This document shows positions 1-7,476 of a stretch of DNA of 26,671 bases, in pieces. The position numbers and the translations under genes were made by a program. Each line of letters starts with the position of its first letter. The first letter of the stretch is position 1. Source of the stretch: Deltaproteobacteria bacterium (GTDB lineage Bacteria > Desulfobacterota > DSM-4660 > Desulfatiglandales > HGW-15); the NCBI GenBank assembly GCA_019308985.1, contig JAFDHB010000029.1, positions 7,707 to 34,377 of the forward strand. Direction: 5' to 3'. The notes beneath the pieces are model-generated. The model searched no databases and was not told the DNA's origin. It worked only from the letters and a program-made list of their open reading frames with translations.

Positions 1-240
1 CCCGAGCTTTTGAAGCATCCCTTCCTGTAAATCAACAGCAATGACGCGCCCTGCCCTGCCGACCATTCGGGCCATCTCGATCGTGAAAAAGCCCGGGCCG
101 CAACCCACATCCGCCACCGTCATCCCTTCTGCGACAAACGGTCCCAGTATCTTCCGGGGATTCTGAAACCACATTCGAATCCTGCTATCGAGATACCCGC
201 TCTTGTCAGCAGGATAAACGCTGTCTTTCTCTTTTTCCAT
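1..240 (-). CDS. Class I SAM-dependent methyltransferase, N-terminal part (cut by window edge)
   Basis: This is the first 80 codons of a methyltransferase that continues beyond the left edge. The SAM-binding motif I is visible as VADVGCGPGFF at residues 42-52, followed by an acidic end of strand 2 (VIAVDLQEGML) that would bind the ribose. The preceding segment, IRMWFQNPRKILGPFV, is typical of a small family of stand-alone methyltransferases of unknown substrate. I used the ATG at 240. An in-frame ATG at 261 would add seven residues, and neither has a good ribosome-binding site, so the start is uncertain. It lies downstream of the DUF3795 gene on the same strand and may be co-transcribed with it. 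The substrate cannot be told from this fragment. Confidence 0.8.
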   Translation of the reverse strand, partial: MEKEKDSVYPADKSGYLDSRIRMWFQNPRKILGPFVAEGMTVADVGCGPGFFTIEMARMVGRAGRVIAVDLQEGMLQKLG

Positions 241-357
241 CGAGCATATTTTTTCTATCATGGGGCAAAGGGTAATGCCTATGGGGCGTGATGGTTAACA
301 TGCTCTTTGTAGACAACCGGGTTTGAAGTTAATTTCTCTCTTCTTGAGGACAAAGAA

Positions 358-849
358 CTAGTCAAGATCCAGCTTCGTCTTACACTGATTACACCTGACG
401 ACACCCCTGAACAATTTGTTGCCGCATTCCGGGCAGATATAGCGGACTTCCTCATCCTTGATCCACTTTTCGGTACCGACTTCACGCCAATAGGGGATAG
501 CCCGCAGGATCACTTTCTTGCCTACGGTCATGGGAAAATCTTCAATGTACCCGCAGGGGAACTCCTCGCACTGATGGCAGCCAAGGTAGCCTTTTTCGGT
601 TGTGCAGTGTCTGATCTCACACTGTCTGCAATGCATGAACAGTTCATCTGATCTGCACCCCTTGCACTTGATGTCCTTTATTGTCAAGCCTTCGCTGTTG
701 GGCAATGTGCCTTTTCCTGGAACCTCTCCCTTGTAAAGACCCAACAGCCGCTCCTTGAATTTCTGATTATTGTCACGGTGGGCAATGTAGATGGCACATA
801 CTCCACAATAAAGACCACAGGGAGAAATCAAGGCCGGATCTATAGTCAT
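358..849 (-). CDS. DUF3795 cysteine-rich zinc-binding protein
   Basis: The product is about 163 residues and matches DUF3795 proteins, which are common in anaerobes and have no settled function. The N-terminus has the family hallmark SPCGLYCGVC. Further Cys pairs follow (CKGC, CRQCEIRHC, CHQCEEFPC), and a C-terminal zinc ribbon reads CPECGNKLFRGVVRCNQC. It therefore probably binds one or more zinc ions in the cytoplasm. I chose the ATG at 849 over the upstream ATG at 870 because an AAGGAGG ribosome-binding site lies inside the longer reading, about 11 bases before 849. It sits between the nitroreductase and methyltransferase genes on the same strand, with a gap of about 110 bases to the former. 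Nothing in the sequence indicates a substrate or partner. Confidence 0.82.
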   Translation of the reverse strand: MTIDPALISPCGLYCGVCAIYIAHRDNNQKFKERLLGLYKGEVPGKGTLPNSEGLTIKDIKCKGCRSDELFMHCRQCEIRHCTTEKGYLGCHQCEEFPCGYIEDFPMTVGKKVILRAIPYWREVGTEKWIKDEEVRYICPECGNKLFRGVVRCNQCKTKLDLD

Positions 850-958
850 GGTTCCTATAACCTCCTTCATTTTTCATTTTCCCACGAATGAAACCTGTAT
901 GCAACGGACAAAATAGAGCCGCGAAGCATATGAAGACCGCGATGAGGGATACGGATAA

Positions 959-1558
959 TTAGGCCTTGTAGCCTACGGGCATTATGAGCAAGGGCTCATG
1001 AGTTTTGGGAATCCCCATGACATTGATGATACCAGCGTCATTGAACGCCCCTACGATTCCGGCCTTCAGACCCAGTGCCTCCGCCTGGAGGAAGATGTTC
1101 TGTCCAACGTGCCCTGCCTCGATCAACGCATACCTTACTCCCCTGTCACCATATTTGGAGCAGATCCTGGCGTACTCTGCCGTTATCACCAGGTTGAGCG
1201 GAGCCTGGGCCATCCACATTTGATAAAGTGATGCATTGGCTATTCCCTCTCTTTTGTCCCCAGGGACTACCAGCTCAATCTCGTGATCCGATGGAACATA
1301 GTGGTAGATCCCGCCATCAAGCCCTTCCACCCCCCTCTCTCCCACCACAGCATAGAGATCTATGGGATAAAGAGCTCCCCCTGAAGGAGCAGCCCTTTTG
1401 AAACCGTACTCCTCTGTTACTCCCTGGGCTGCAAAAAGGAGCTGGGAGAACTGCTCCCTTTTGATGTATCTGGAGCTGAAAGATCGAACCGTTCTTCGGC
1501 TCTTGATGGCCTTTTCAACGGAGACATTTCCTTCTTGCTTTGGCTTGGGAAGGATCAT
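959..1558 (-). CDS. SagB/ThcOx-type nitroreductase-family flavoprotein
   Basis: The product is about 199 residues with a nitroreductase fold of the SagB type. Visible signatures are the FMN-phosphate-binding SRRTVRSF near the N-terminus, the SagB-like block APSGGALYPIDLY followed by GIYHYVPSDHEIELV, and the late helix EAGHVGQNIFLQAEALGL. Family members are FMN oxidoreductases. SagB itself oxidises azolines in peptide maturation, but most stand-alone homologues in anaerobes have no known substrate. There is no cyclodehydratase or precursor peptide nearby, so a natural-product role is not supported here. The ATG at 1558 is preferred over 1588 because AAAGGAGG precedes it by about 5 bases. It is probably the first gene of a leftward unit with the DUF3795 gene. 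Confidence 0.85.
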   Translation of the reverse strand: MILPKPKQEGNVSVEKAIKSRRTVRSFSSRYIKREQFSQLLFAAQGVTEEYGFKRAAPSGGALYPIDLYAVVGERGVEGLDGGIYHYVPSDHEIELVVPGDKREGIANASLYQMWMAQAPLNLVITAEYARICSKYGDRGVRYALIEAGHVGQNIFLQAEALGLKAGIVGAFNDAGIINVMGIPKTHEPLLIMPVGYKA

Positions 1559-1724
1559 GACGCCCTCCTTTCTATCTTGTCCTATCAAGAACCTCTAGGG
1601 GGCCATACTGGAATAAATAATTGGAACAGAGGCCTGGTCAGAAATGCAAGTTTCAGCCACGCCTTCTACCTTGCCCTCTCTGTCATAATCCCAAAATCCT
1701 GTTCAGAGATCAACAGTATATGGA

Positions 1725-1756
1725 TTCAAGAAGATACTTACTAGATGATTCTTGAA
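1725..1756. promoter_or_regulatory. Inverted repeat in the divergent nitroreductase/deacetylase intergenic region
   Basis: TTCAAGAA (1725-1732) and TTCTTGAA (1749-1756) are perfect 8-base arms separated by 16 bases, about 60 bases upstream of the deacetylase start. This layout suits a dimeric regulator's operator. No convincing -35/-10 pair was recognised around it, so the assignment is tentative. Confidence 0.3.
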
Positions 1757-1816
1757 GGCATTTGCTGTATCTTAGACCCAGGTTATCCCATTTCTGAATA
1801 AAAGGGGGCGAGGGCC

Positions 1817-2566
1817 ATGAAAGTGATCTTCCATGAGGCGTTTTACCAGGTGTATGCCAGTGACCCGGCGGCAAGGGAAGGCCGCATGGAGGCCATAATG
1901 AAGGTGGTGGGCCAGGCCGTGGAGCTGGTTGTGCCCGTTCCTGCAGCCGTAGAGCAGATCAGGGCGGTTCATACCGAGTCCCACATTGAAAGGGTAAAAG
2001 CCCAAGGCGTCTATGATGTGGCCGCACTTGCCGCAGGAGGGGCTATCATGGCAGCCGAGATCGGCCTCAAAGAGCCGTGCTTCGGCCTAATCCGGCCGCC
2101 CGGCCACCATGCTTCCTCTGATTCTGCCTGGGGTTTCTGCTACTTCAACAATATGGCCATTGCCATTGAACATCTAAAGAGACACCGAAGGATCAGCACT
2201 GCCTACGTGCTTGACATTGATCTTCACTTTGGCGATGGCACCGTCAACATACTCGGCGACAAGGCATATGTGACCGTCTGCAATGTTTCAGCCCACAGCC
2301 GTGACGAATACCTTGAGGAAGTCAGGGAGGAGATGGAAGGCTGTGATGTGGGGATAATAGGGATTTCAGCAGGATTCGACAACCACGAGGATGACTGGGG
2401 TGGAACACTCAGGACCGATGATTACCGAGAGATCGGCCGCATGGTAAAGGCTGCGGCGACCAGGTCCAAGGGGGGATGTTTCGCCATACTTGAGGGGGGA
2501 TACAATCACCAGGTCCTGGGGCATAATGTCCTGGCCTTGATAAGTGGCCTATCAGATCCAGCTTAG
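1817..2566 (+). CDS. Histone-deacetylase-superfamily zinc hydrolase (acetylpolyamine/acetoin-utilisation type)
   Basis: The product is 249 residues with a compact arginase/deacetylase fold. Active-site features are in place: the tandem histidines of RPPGHHA (H97, H98), the GFCYFNN stretch, the zinc ligands of DIDLHFGDGT (D135, H137), a third acidic ligand in SAGFDNHEDD (residues 184-193), and the transition-state tyrosine in EGGYN. Bacterial members deacetylate acetylpolyamines, short acyl groups or lysine, and the substrate here is not determinable. At 249 residues it is shorter than typical members (300-375), mainly through a trimmed N-terminal half. The start follows a purine-rich AGGGGGCGAGGGCC. 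It lies close to acyl-CoA metabolism (aacS), but no direct link is shown. Confidence 0.9.
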   Translation: MKVIFHEAFYQVYASDPAAREGRMEAIMKVVGQAVELVVPVPAAVEQIRAVHTESHIERVKAQGVYDVAALAAGGAIMAAEIGLKEPCFGLIRPPGHHASSDSAWGFCYFNNMAIAIEHLKRHRRISTAYVLDIDLHFGDGTVNILGDKAYVTVCNVSAHSRDEYLEEVREEMEGCDVGIIGISAGFDNHEDDWGGTLRTDDYREIGRMVKAAATRSKGGCFAILEGGYNHQVLGHNVLALISGLSDPA

Positions 2567-2614
2567 AAGTAAAACACAGTGAGAATGGAGTCAACTCTTG
2601 CATTTCTGCCTGGT

Positions 2615-2794
2615 TTACCTTTCTGGTCCTGGGTCCTGTTGGGTCCGTCCTGGGTCCTTGGGTCCCCGTGCACGGGTCCTGCCGGGTCCTGGGTCGGACC
2701 GACCTAGCTTTAGAAATTCCTTCTTGTGACAGCGGTGGGTCAGGTGCCAAACATAGCCGGGGATGTAATACCGATTGGCCCTAGGCATTTTCAT
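2615..2794 (-). pseudogene. N-terminal stub of a REP-associated tyrosine transposase (RAYT, Y1/IS200-like)
   Basis: From the ATG at 2794 (or 2788) the minus strand reads MKMPRANRYYIPGYVWH, then LTHRCHKKEFLK. This is the characteristic N-terminus of RAYT proteins, the single-stranded-DNA transposases linked to REP sequences. After about 31 residues the reading frame enters the GGTCC array, becomes low-complexity (GRSDPGPGRTRARGPKDPG) and stops at 2615. The HUH motif and catalytic tyrosine, which lie further downstream in intact RAYTs, are missing. It is therefore a dead remnant of 59 codons. REP-like sequences lie about 1 kb away (3844-4182), the usual partners of such enzymes. Recognition of the stub is from memory of the family and was not searched. 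Confidence 0.7.
2625..2704 (+). repeat. GGTCC-rich tandem array (left arm)
   Basis: About seven GGTCC copies occur in 80 bases with irregular 7-15 base spacing (for example GGTCCTGGGTCC), ending in the small palindrome GGTCGGACC. The array overwrites what should be the middle of the RAYT transposase reading frame on the opposite strand. It is the inverse-orientation partner of the GGACC array at 2898-3003. Confidence 0.8.
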
Positions 2795-2897
2795 AGCCCC
2801 TTTCTTAAAAGGCCCATTTGCTGGGTAATAATAGCATCCTAAGCCCCAAAACAGGGTGCTTTTCGTATAAATCCTTCAGCATTCCATGCTCTTGTCT

Positions 2898-3003
2898 GGG
2901 TCCGACCGGGGACCAAGGGTACCGGGGACCAAGGGGGACCAAGGGGGGACCAAGGGGTCCGACCGGGGACCAGGGGGGACCAGGGGACCAGACGGGGACC
3001 AGC
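2898..3003 (+). repeat. GGACC-rich tandem array (right arm)
   Basis: GGGGACCA-type units repeat about nine times. An 18-base unit, GGGTCCGACCGGGGACCA, occurs twice (2898-2915 and 2955-2972). Read on the other strand it is a GGTCC array, so it is inverted relative to 2625-2704. Together the two arms enclose about 190 bases that include the RAYT stub. The remaining bases to 3137 show no gene that I recognise. Confidence 0.8.
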
Positions 3004-3137
3004 AGTTCCGGCGACCAGCAGGTTCTCCCAGGTCTGGATAACCTTGTTTGTTTCAGGGTGGAACATCAAGGGGGGCCTCGCACTTTCTGTTTGCCGAAGG
3101 ATTCAATTCTTGTATGCAGGAGTTAGGGCTCGACCCT

Positions 3138-3401
3138 CTACTCGTAATGGGTCCACATTCTAATAACTTTGAGGGCTTTCTCCTTGTTTAGAATCTCGTA
3201 AACTAATCGATGTTGAATGTTGATGCGGCGAGAGTAAGCTCCGGCTAGGTCACCAATAAGTTTTTCGAATGGAGGTGGAGCCTGGCAAGGATTTTCTCGG
3301 AGTATATCAAGCAAGCGTTCGGCTCTGGAACGAAGTCCGGCGGCAGCCAATTTTTTCGCATCTTTCTGCGCCTGTTTAGTGAAGACAACTCGCCATTTCA
3401 C
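3138..3401 (-). CDS. Toxin of a type II toxin-antitoxin pair, YoeB/Txe (RelE fold)
   Basis: The product is about 87 residues, the usual length for YoeB-type mRNA interferases, which cleave mRNA at the ribosome. The family pattern is visible: WRVVFTKQAQKDAKKL at the start, PPPFEKLIGDLAGAYSRRIN in the middle, QHRLVYEI, and a C-terminal MWTHYE. YoeB uses a Glu, an Arg and the terminal His-Tyr for catalysis, and equivalents are all present (E in PFEKL, R in SRRIN/QHRL, HY at the end). I place the start at the GTG at 3401. This GTG overlaps the antitoxin TGA by four bases (GTGA) and has a GAGGAT ribosome-binding site, so translation is probably coupled. A TTG at 3404 is the alternative. Confidence 0.9.
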   Translation of the reverse strand: MKWRVVFTKQAQKDAKKLAAAGLRSRAERLLDILRENPCQAPPPFEKLIGDLAGAYSRRINIQHRLVYEILNKEKALKVIRMWTHYE

Positions 3402-3640
3402 CAATCAAGATCCTCTGCGCACTCCTCAAGGGGCGTCTTTAAACCTTCTCTGATCGACTCTCGCATCCCAGGAATAGACAGGAGATAGAGTGTCTCCTGC
3501 ACTGCTCTCCAATCGTCCTCGGAAATAAGTACCGCATTTGCCCGCTTGCCGGTGATGACAATCGGCTCATGAGAAGACGCAGCTTGATCTATCAAGCGAT
3601 AGAGCTTGGAACGTGCTTCTGTTGCTGTAATAGTAGGCAT
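3398..3640 (-). CDS. Antitoxin, YefM/Phd family
   Basis: The product is 80 residues with a Phd/YefM DNA-binding N-terminus (MPTITATEARSKLYRLIDQA), the family segment EPIVITGKRANAVLISEDDW, and an acidic C-terminal tail (EECAEDLDW) of the sort that wraps and neutralises the toxin. Antitoxins of this family also repress their own operon by binding a palindrome over the promoter, and such a site lies directly upstream (3669-3699). The start at 3640 has GGGAGG six bases away. The gene precedes and overlaps the toxin gene, the standard order. Confidence 0.92.
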   Translation of the reverse strand: MPTITATEARSKLYRLIDQAASSHEPIVITGKRANAVLISEDDWRAVQETLYLLSIPGMRESIREGLKTPLEECAEDLDW

Positions 3641-3668
3641 GAACTTCCTCCCAATTTAACGACAAAAT

Positions 3669-3699
3669 AAAGCATACGCCATTGCGTACGCTTTGTCAA
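3669..3699 (-). promoter_or_regulatory. Sigma70-type promoter overlapping a palindromic operator of the toxin-antitoxin operon
   Basis: On the minus strand TTGACA (3699-3694) is followed after exactly 17 bases by TATGCT (3676-3671). Arms AAAGCATACGC (3669-3679) and GCGTACGCTTT (3684-3694) form an inverted repeat with 10 of 11 positions matching, covering the spacer and -10 box. Occupancy by the antitoxin would block RNA polymerase, as known for Phd/YefM autoregulation. The site is about 30 bases upstream of the antitoxin start. Confidence 0.75.
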
Positions 3700-3843
3700 G
3701 TCAATTTCCAAGAGGCCTAATCATTCTTGACGGCTTATACCAGCCGGTCGGCGGCAGGAGGTAGAGGTGGCCCCGTTCTCTAGGGCTCCTGGATGCATTT
3801 GACAATGGCTCGGCTCCAGGCTACAAGGATAATAGCAAAAGAA

Positions 3844-4182
3844 TGTTGCTCCTATAGGGAGAGGAGGGGATCGCAACTGAAAGTTGCTCCTACAAGAGGG
3901 ACTAGGGAGATTGTGGCAGGATGCGGCTACCACAGGGGGGATTCGCAACTAAAAGTTGCTCCTACAGAGGAGAGACAGGAGATCGCGATGGGATGGCGAC
4001 CCTAAGGCAGAGAATCGCAAGTCGAACTTGCTCCTACAGGGGAGATGAAAGCAAAAGGGGAAAAACCGCAGAAATGTTGATGCTCGTTACTCGCCATTTG
4101 TTGCTTTCCTTTGCTTCCAACCTAGCACCTCCAGCCTCCAACGTCCTCGGATCGCCGACAGCATGTTGCTCCTACAAGGGAG
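3844..4182 (+). repeat. Cluster of REP-like palindromic units
   Basis: Three 24-base units start with TCGCAACT or TCGCAAGT and end with TTGCTCCTACA (3871-3894, 3943-3966, 4015-4038). Each has short complementary arms such as GCAACT/AGTTGC. Half units ending in TTGCTCCTAYA lie at 3844-3861 and 4164-4182, and 3983-4006 looks like a degenerate copy. The d unit keeps its stem by paired change (GCAAGT/ACTTGC), pointing to selection on folding. The motif resembles the widespread GTAGGAGC-type REP families. The remainder of 3700-4163 contains no gene that I recognise. Confidence 0.8.
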
Positions 4183-4459
4183 AGCCGGAATCATCGGCTG
4201 GCTGTTTGGGGCGGATGAAGATGATCTTGTACTTGTCCTCGGAGCCTTCGAAGCAAATCCTGCACTCTTTCTGTTCATTACTCCCGCTACTCCCGCAGGT
4301 TTCGCACTCTGTCTCCTTAGGGAGTGGTTCCAGGTGTACCTCGAATCCTGCATCCTGATAGACCTTCACCGCTTCTCTCAACCGCGGTTCGTCGGCAATG
4401 AAACGTCTTGCCCAGCCTTGCCTCTCAAGAGACTCAAACCTCTTTGTTGTTTTGTTCAT
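4172..4459 (-). CDS. Small cysteine-containing protein of unknown function
   Basis: The product is 95 residues and I do not recognise a named family. The N-terminal half (RFESLERQGWARRFIADEPRLREAVKVYQDAGFEV) looks like a helical plus alpha/beta segment. It is followed by a possible zinc knuckle made of CETC and CRIC about 14 residues apart, then a hydrophobic strand YKIIFIRPK. It overlaps the end of the 342-residue gene upstream by ATGA, so translation is probably coupled. Its last codons (GSPL and the TAG stop) lie inside a REP half unit, so the present C-terminus was probably set by that repeat. Function is unknown. Confidence 0.7.
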   Translation of the reverse strand: MNKTTKRFESLERQGWARRFIADEPRLREAVKVYQDAGFEVHLEPLPKETECETCGSSGSNEQKECRICFEGSEDKYKIIFIRPKQPADDSGSPL

Positions 4460-5484
4460 CTAGCCTGGTCTCTCAACAGGAATGTGGTCTTACCCGATAG
4501 CACTTTCATCGCACTATCTTCTTTCTCACGGCCTATGAATTGTTTGGGATCAAGGTATCTAACCTGAAATTCCAGGTTGCCCCTCGATCCCTTCCATTCC
4601 AGGTCCTTGGGGTATTCTCGAAGTCTCCCCAGAGACCCCCGGGGGTCATTCGCCATATCCACGATTATGGATCGCAGCTTCCCCAATTGATCATTGCTTC
4701 TAATGCCTTCCTTGAACTCCCGCATGTCTTCAAGATTTAGATTTGAGAGATCCGGCCACCTAAAGCTCACCGGGTTTTCACCGCCGGCATTGCCCGATCC
4801 TCCGTGCTCACTGTACATCTCGGACAGGTACTCCAGGACAGCAGGATCCGTTGTGAGCAAGAAATCCGCCTCCTTCAAGTATCCTCCAAAAAGCCTGACC
4901 CACGCCTCCAGCACCAGAGCTATGTTGTATGCCCCACCTGGTGGCCCGTCGGCAAACCGGGGGATATCATCAAAGAGGTCCTTGAGCTCGGATTCATCCT
5001 CCAGCACACCTTCGAGCGGGGACTTCCTCTCTTTCAATCTCTGGAGGGCCTGGTCCGCTTCTTGTCTCTGTTCCTCCAGCTCCCGGGCAAGATGAAGTAC
5101 CATGTGCCACCTGAGGGTGAGATTCTCCTGCGTTGCGGACTGACGTTCCTTGCCCATGCTTTGGAGGGATTTCCTGATTTCCCAGGTGGTCTCTTCTCCC
5201 CAGGCCATGTCCTGGTTCGCCTTGAGGAAATCCACGTAGCCCTTGTCCGCGTGCTGGGCGATCCAGCCCTTGTATTCGGCCAAGAGGTGCAAGAATTTAT
5301 CGCCCGGTTTGAGGGATTCGGGAGGGTACCTCACCTCTATTGCGTCTATTTTTTTCAGATGCCCTGGAAGTTCACTGTACCAGGGTTCAAAGATGATGAT
5401 ACGATCAAAGAGGGACAATACTTTCTTTGCCGCCTCTTCACTTAGACATGAGTGGGGAAAGATAATAGCTGTCAGATCATCCAT
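4456..5484 (-). CDS. Uncharacterised 342-residue protein in the aacS operon
   Basis: I do not recognise this family. The protein is soluble-looking, with no signal peptide or membrane segment. It starts with an alpha/beta-like region (LTAIIFPHSCLSEEAAKKVLSLFDRIIIFEPWY). A charged helical segment follows around residues 130-155 (LARELEEQRQEADQALQRLKERK), likely a coiled coil, and then acidic stretches (EDESELKDLFDD). A second folded region near residues 180-225 includes ALVLEAWVRLFGGYLKEADFLLTTD. It begins 19 bases after the aacS stop and overlaps the next gene by four bases, so the three genes should form one transcript. A link with acyl-CoA metabolism is suggested only by this position. Confidence 0.75.
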   Translation of the reverse strand: MDDLTAIIFPHSCLSEEAAKKVLSLFDRIIIFEPWYSELPGHLKKIDAIEVRYPPESLKPGDKFLHLLAEYKGWIAQHADKGYVDFLKANQDMAWGEETTWEIRKSLQSMGKERQSATQENLTLRWHMVLHLARELEEQRQEADQALQRLKERKSPLEGVLEDESELKDLFDDIPRFADGPPGGAYNIALVLEAWVRLFGGYLKEADFLLTTDPAVLEYLSEMYSEHGGSGNAGGENPVSFRWPDLSNLNLEDMREFKEGIRSNDQLGKLRSIIVDMANDPRGSLGRLREYPKDLEWKGSRGNLEFQVRYLDPKQFIGREKEDSAMKVLSGKTTFLLRDQAR

Positions 5485-5503
5485 ATCCCTGTTGGCGATA
5501 TAA

Positions 5504-7459
5504 TCAGTCCTCCTGGAGTTCCTTTATGTTTGCAAAGTAGTCCAGGGACTCCGGGTTCCTAAGGGCATCCCGGTTCAATACCTCCTGGCCCTGGATCACC
5601 TTCTTGACGGCCAGTTCCACCTTTTTCATGTTAAGTGTATAGGGGATATCAGGCACCTCTATTATCTTCGCAGGCACATGGCGGGGAGAGGCATTGGTCC
5701 TGATGGTATGGGCGATCTTCTTCTTGAGATCATCAGTCAACTTGTACCCCTCGGCCATCTTCACAAAGAGGATCACCCTGACGTCGTTCTTCCAGTCCTG
5801 ACCCACTACCAGGCTATCCTCTATCTCTTCCAACTGTTCCACCTGGCGGTAGATCTCCGCCGTCCCTATTCTCACGCCACCGGGGTTCAGGGTTGCATCA
5901 GACCTGCCGTAGATGATCACCCCGCCCCTGTCGTTGATCTCTATGTAGTCTCCGTGTCTCCAGACGTTCGGATAGACATCAAAGTAGGCGGAGATGTATT
6001 TCTTGTTGTCCGGGTCGTCCCAGAAATAGATGGGCATGGAAGGGGCGGCGGCCGTGCATACCAGCTCACCCTGCTGGTTGATCACTGAATTGCCCTTCTC
6101 GTCAAAGGCCTCCACCTTCACCCCCAGGCCCCTGCACTGAAGCTCCCCCGCGTACACCGGGCCCATGGGATTACCCAGGGCAAAGCATCCGTTTATGTCA
6201 GACCCCCCTGATATGGAAGCCAACTGGATATCCTCCTTCACCTCCCTGTATATGTATTCAAAACCCTCCACGGACAGGGGAGAACCCGTGGAAAGCACCG
6301 CCCGCAAGGAACTCAGGTCATACTCCTTTCCGGGCCTGAGACCGGAATTTTGAAGGGCTGATATATATCCGGCACTGGTGCCGAATACGGTCATCCGTTC
6401 ATCCTGGACAAGCTTCCACAACACACCGGGGTCTGGATGGAAGGGATTTCCATCATAGAGAATAATGGTGGCACCTACGCCGAGAGACGCCACGAGCCAG
6501 TTCCACATCATCCAGCCACAGGTGGTAAAGTAGAAAATTTGATCCCCCCTCTTGAGGTCCGTATGGAGGATCAACTCCTTAAGCTGGTTTATCAGTACCC
6601 CGCCCGCGCTCTGCACCATGCACTTGGGAAGACCTGTCGTACCGGAGGTAAACATGATGTAGAGCGGATGCATAAAGGGCAACTGTCTGAAATCTATCTC
6701 AAGGCCTTCGTCATTTGACCTGAAATCTTCGTAATGCACGGATTTGGGCAAGGACCCTATTTCCGGCTCCTCCTCGGTAAAAGGAATCACCACCACCTTC
6801 TCTATTGAAGGCAACTCCTTTAGTATCTCCCTGATCCTCTCAAGGGAGTCAAAGACCTTCCCCTTGAAACAATATCCGTCGGCGGTAAACAACACCCTCG
6901 GCCTTATCTGGCCTAATCGGTCCAGCACACCCTTTTTGCCAAAATCAGGGGAACAGGAACACCAGATGGCCCCAAGGCTCGTGGCAGCCAGCATGGCTAT
7001 CACCGCCTCGGGTATGTTGGGCACAAACCCCGCAATCCGATCCCCCGGCTCAATACCAAACTCTTTCAGGGACTTGGCTACCCTGGCCACATCCTGGTAC
7101 AACTCCCTGAAGGTGAGCTTCCTGGAAGGGCCTATCTCCCCCTTGAATATGATGGCCACCTCATCATCCCTGTACCTGAGCAGGTTCTCCGCGAAATTGA
7201 GTTCAGCACCCGAAAACCATTTCGCCCCAGGCATCTTGAACACATCGTCTACCACCTCATCATAGGGCTTTGACGCCCTGATCTCAGCAAATTCCCACAT
7301 GGAGGCCCAAAAATCAGGGATGTTTTCCACGGACCACCGGTACAGCTCCTCGTATTCCTTGAAATCTCGGCCAAATCGTTCATTGATGAACTGCATGAAT
7401 CGGTACATGTTGCTCGCTTTTATTCGATCCTCGGAAGGACGCCAAAGTACTTTTTCCAT
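5504..7459 (-). CDS. aacS: Acetoacetyl-CoA synthetase (acetoacetate-CoA ligase)
   Basis: The product is 651 residues, the normal size for acetoacetyl-CoA synthetase, an ANL-superfamily enzyme that converts acetoacetate, ATP and CoA to acetoacetyl-CoA, AMP and pyrophosphate. The N-terminus matches the family (WRPSEDRIKASNMYRF, LYRWSVENIPDFWASMW). The AMP-binding loop TSGTTGLPK is at about 271-279. The family-typical GGSDINGCFALGNPM and YAGELQCRGLG follow, and the catalytic lysine of the C-terminal domain is K612 or K613 in LNMKKVEL. The start has GAGGGAGG in front. It leads an operon with two unknown proteins. In an anaerobe it could serve ketone-body or butyrate/PHB-type metabolism. A related long-chain or propionyl ligase is possible but less likely given the hallmark blocks. 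Confidence 0.94.
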   Translation of the reverse strand: MEKVLWRPSEDRIKASNMYRFMQFINERFGRDFKEYEELYRWSVENIPDFWASMWEFAEIRASKPYDEVVDDVFKMPGAKWFSGAELNFAENLLRYRDDEVAIIFKGEIGPSRKLTFRELYQDVARVAKSLKEFGIEPGDRIAGFVPNIPEAVIAMLAATSLGAIWCSCSPDFGKKGVLDRLGQIRPRVLFTADGYCFKGKVFDSLERIREILKELPSIEKVVVIPFTEEEPEIGSLPKSVHYEDFRSNDEGLEIDFRQLPFMHPLYIMFTSGTTGLPKCMVQSAGGVLINQLKELILHTDLKRGDQIFYFTTCGWMMWNWLVASLGVGATIILYDGNPFHPDPGVLWKLVQDERMTVFGTSAGYISALQNSGLRPGKEYDLSSLRAVLSTGSPLSVEGFEYIYREVKEDIQLASISGGSDINGCFALGNPMGPVYAGELQCRGLGVKVEAFDEKGNSVINQQGELVCTAAAPSMPIYFWDDPDNKKYISAYFDVYPNVWRHGDYIEINDRGGVIIYGRSDATLNPGGVRIGTAEIYRQVEQLEEIEDSLVVGQDWKNDVRVILFVKMAEGYKLTDDLKKKIAHTIRTNASPRHVPAKIIEVPDIPYTLNMKKVELAVKKVIQGQEVLNRDALRNPESLDYFANIKELQED

Positions 7460-7476
7460 GTCTACCTCCCTCTTTT

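Noticed and set aside
959..1558. SagB-type enzyme as part of an azole-peptide natural product cluster
   Set aside because: No cyclodehydratase, precursor peptide or transporter genes are near. Stand-alone homologues are common.
2818..3126. ORF of 102 codons with a collagen-like Gly-X-Y stretch (GPTGDQGYRGPRGTKGG)
   Set aside because: The pattern comes from translating the GGGGACCA repeat array. There is no ribosome-binding site and the flanks are not protein-like.
3844..4182. Regular repeats that might be a CRISPR array
   Set aside because: Units are palindromic 24-mers with unequal spacing and degenerate copies, with no cas genes nearby. They fit REP sequences.
4804..5445. 213-codon ORF on the plus strand
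   Set aside because: It overlaps the 342-residue protein in antisense. The minus-strand gene has operon spacing and coupled overlaps, the plus ORF has neither.
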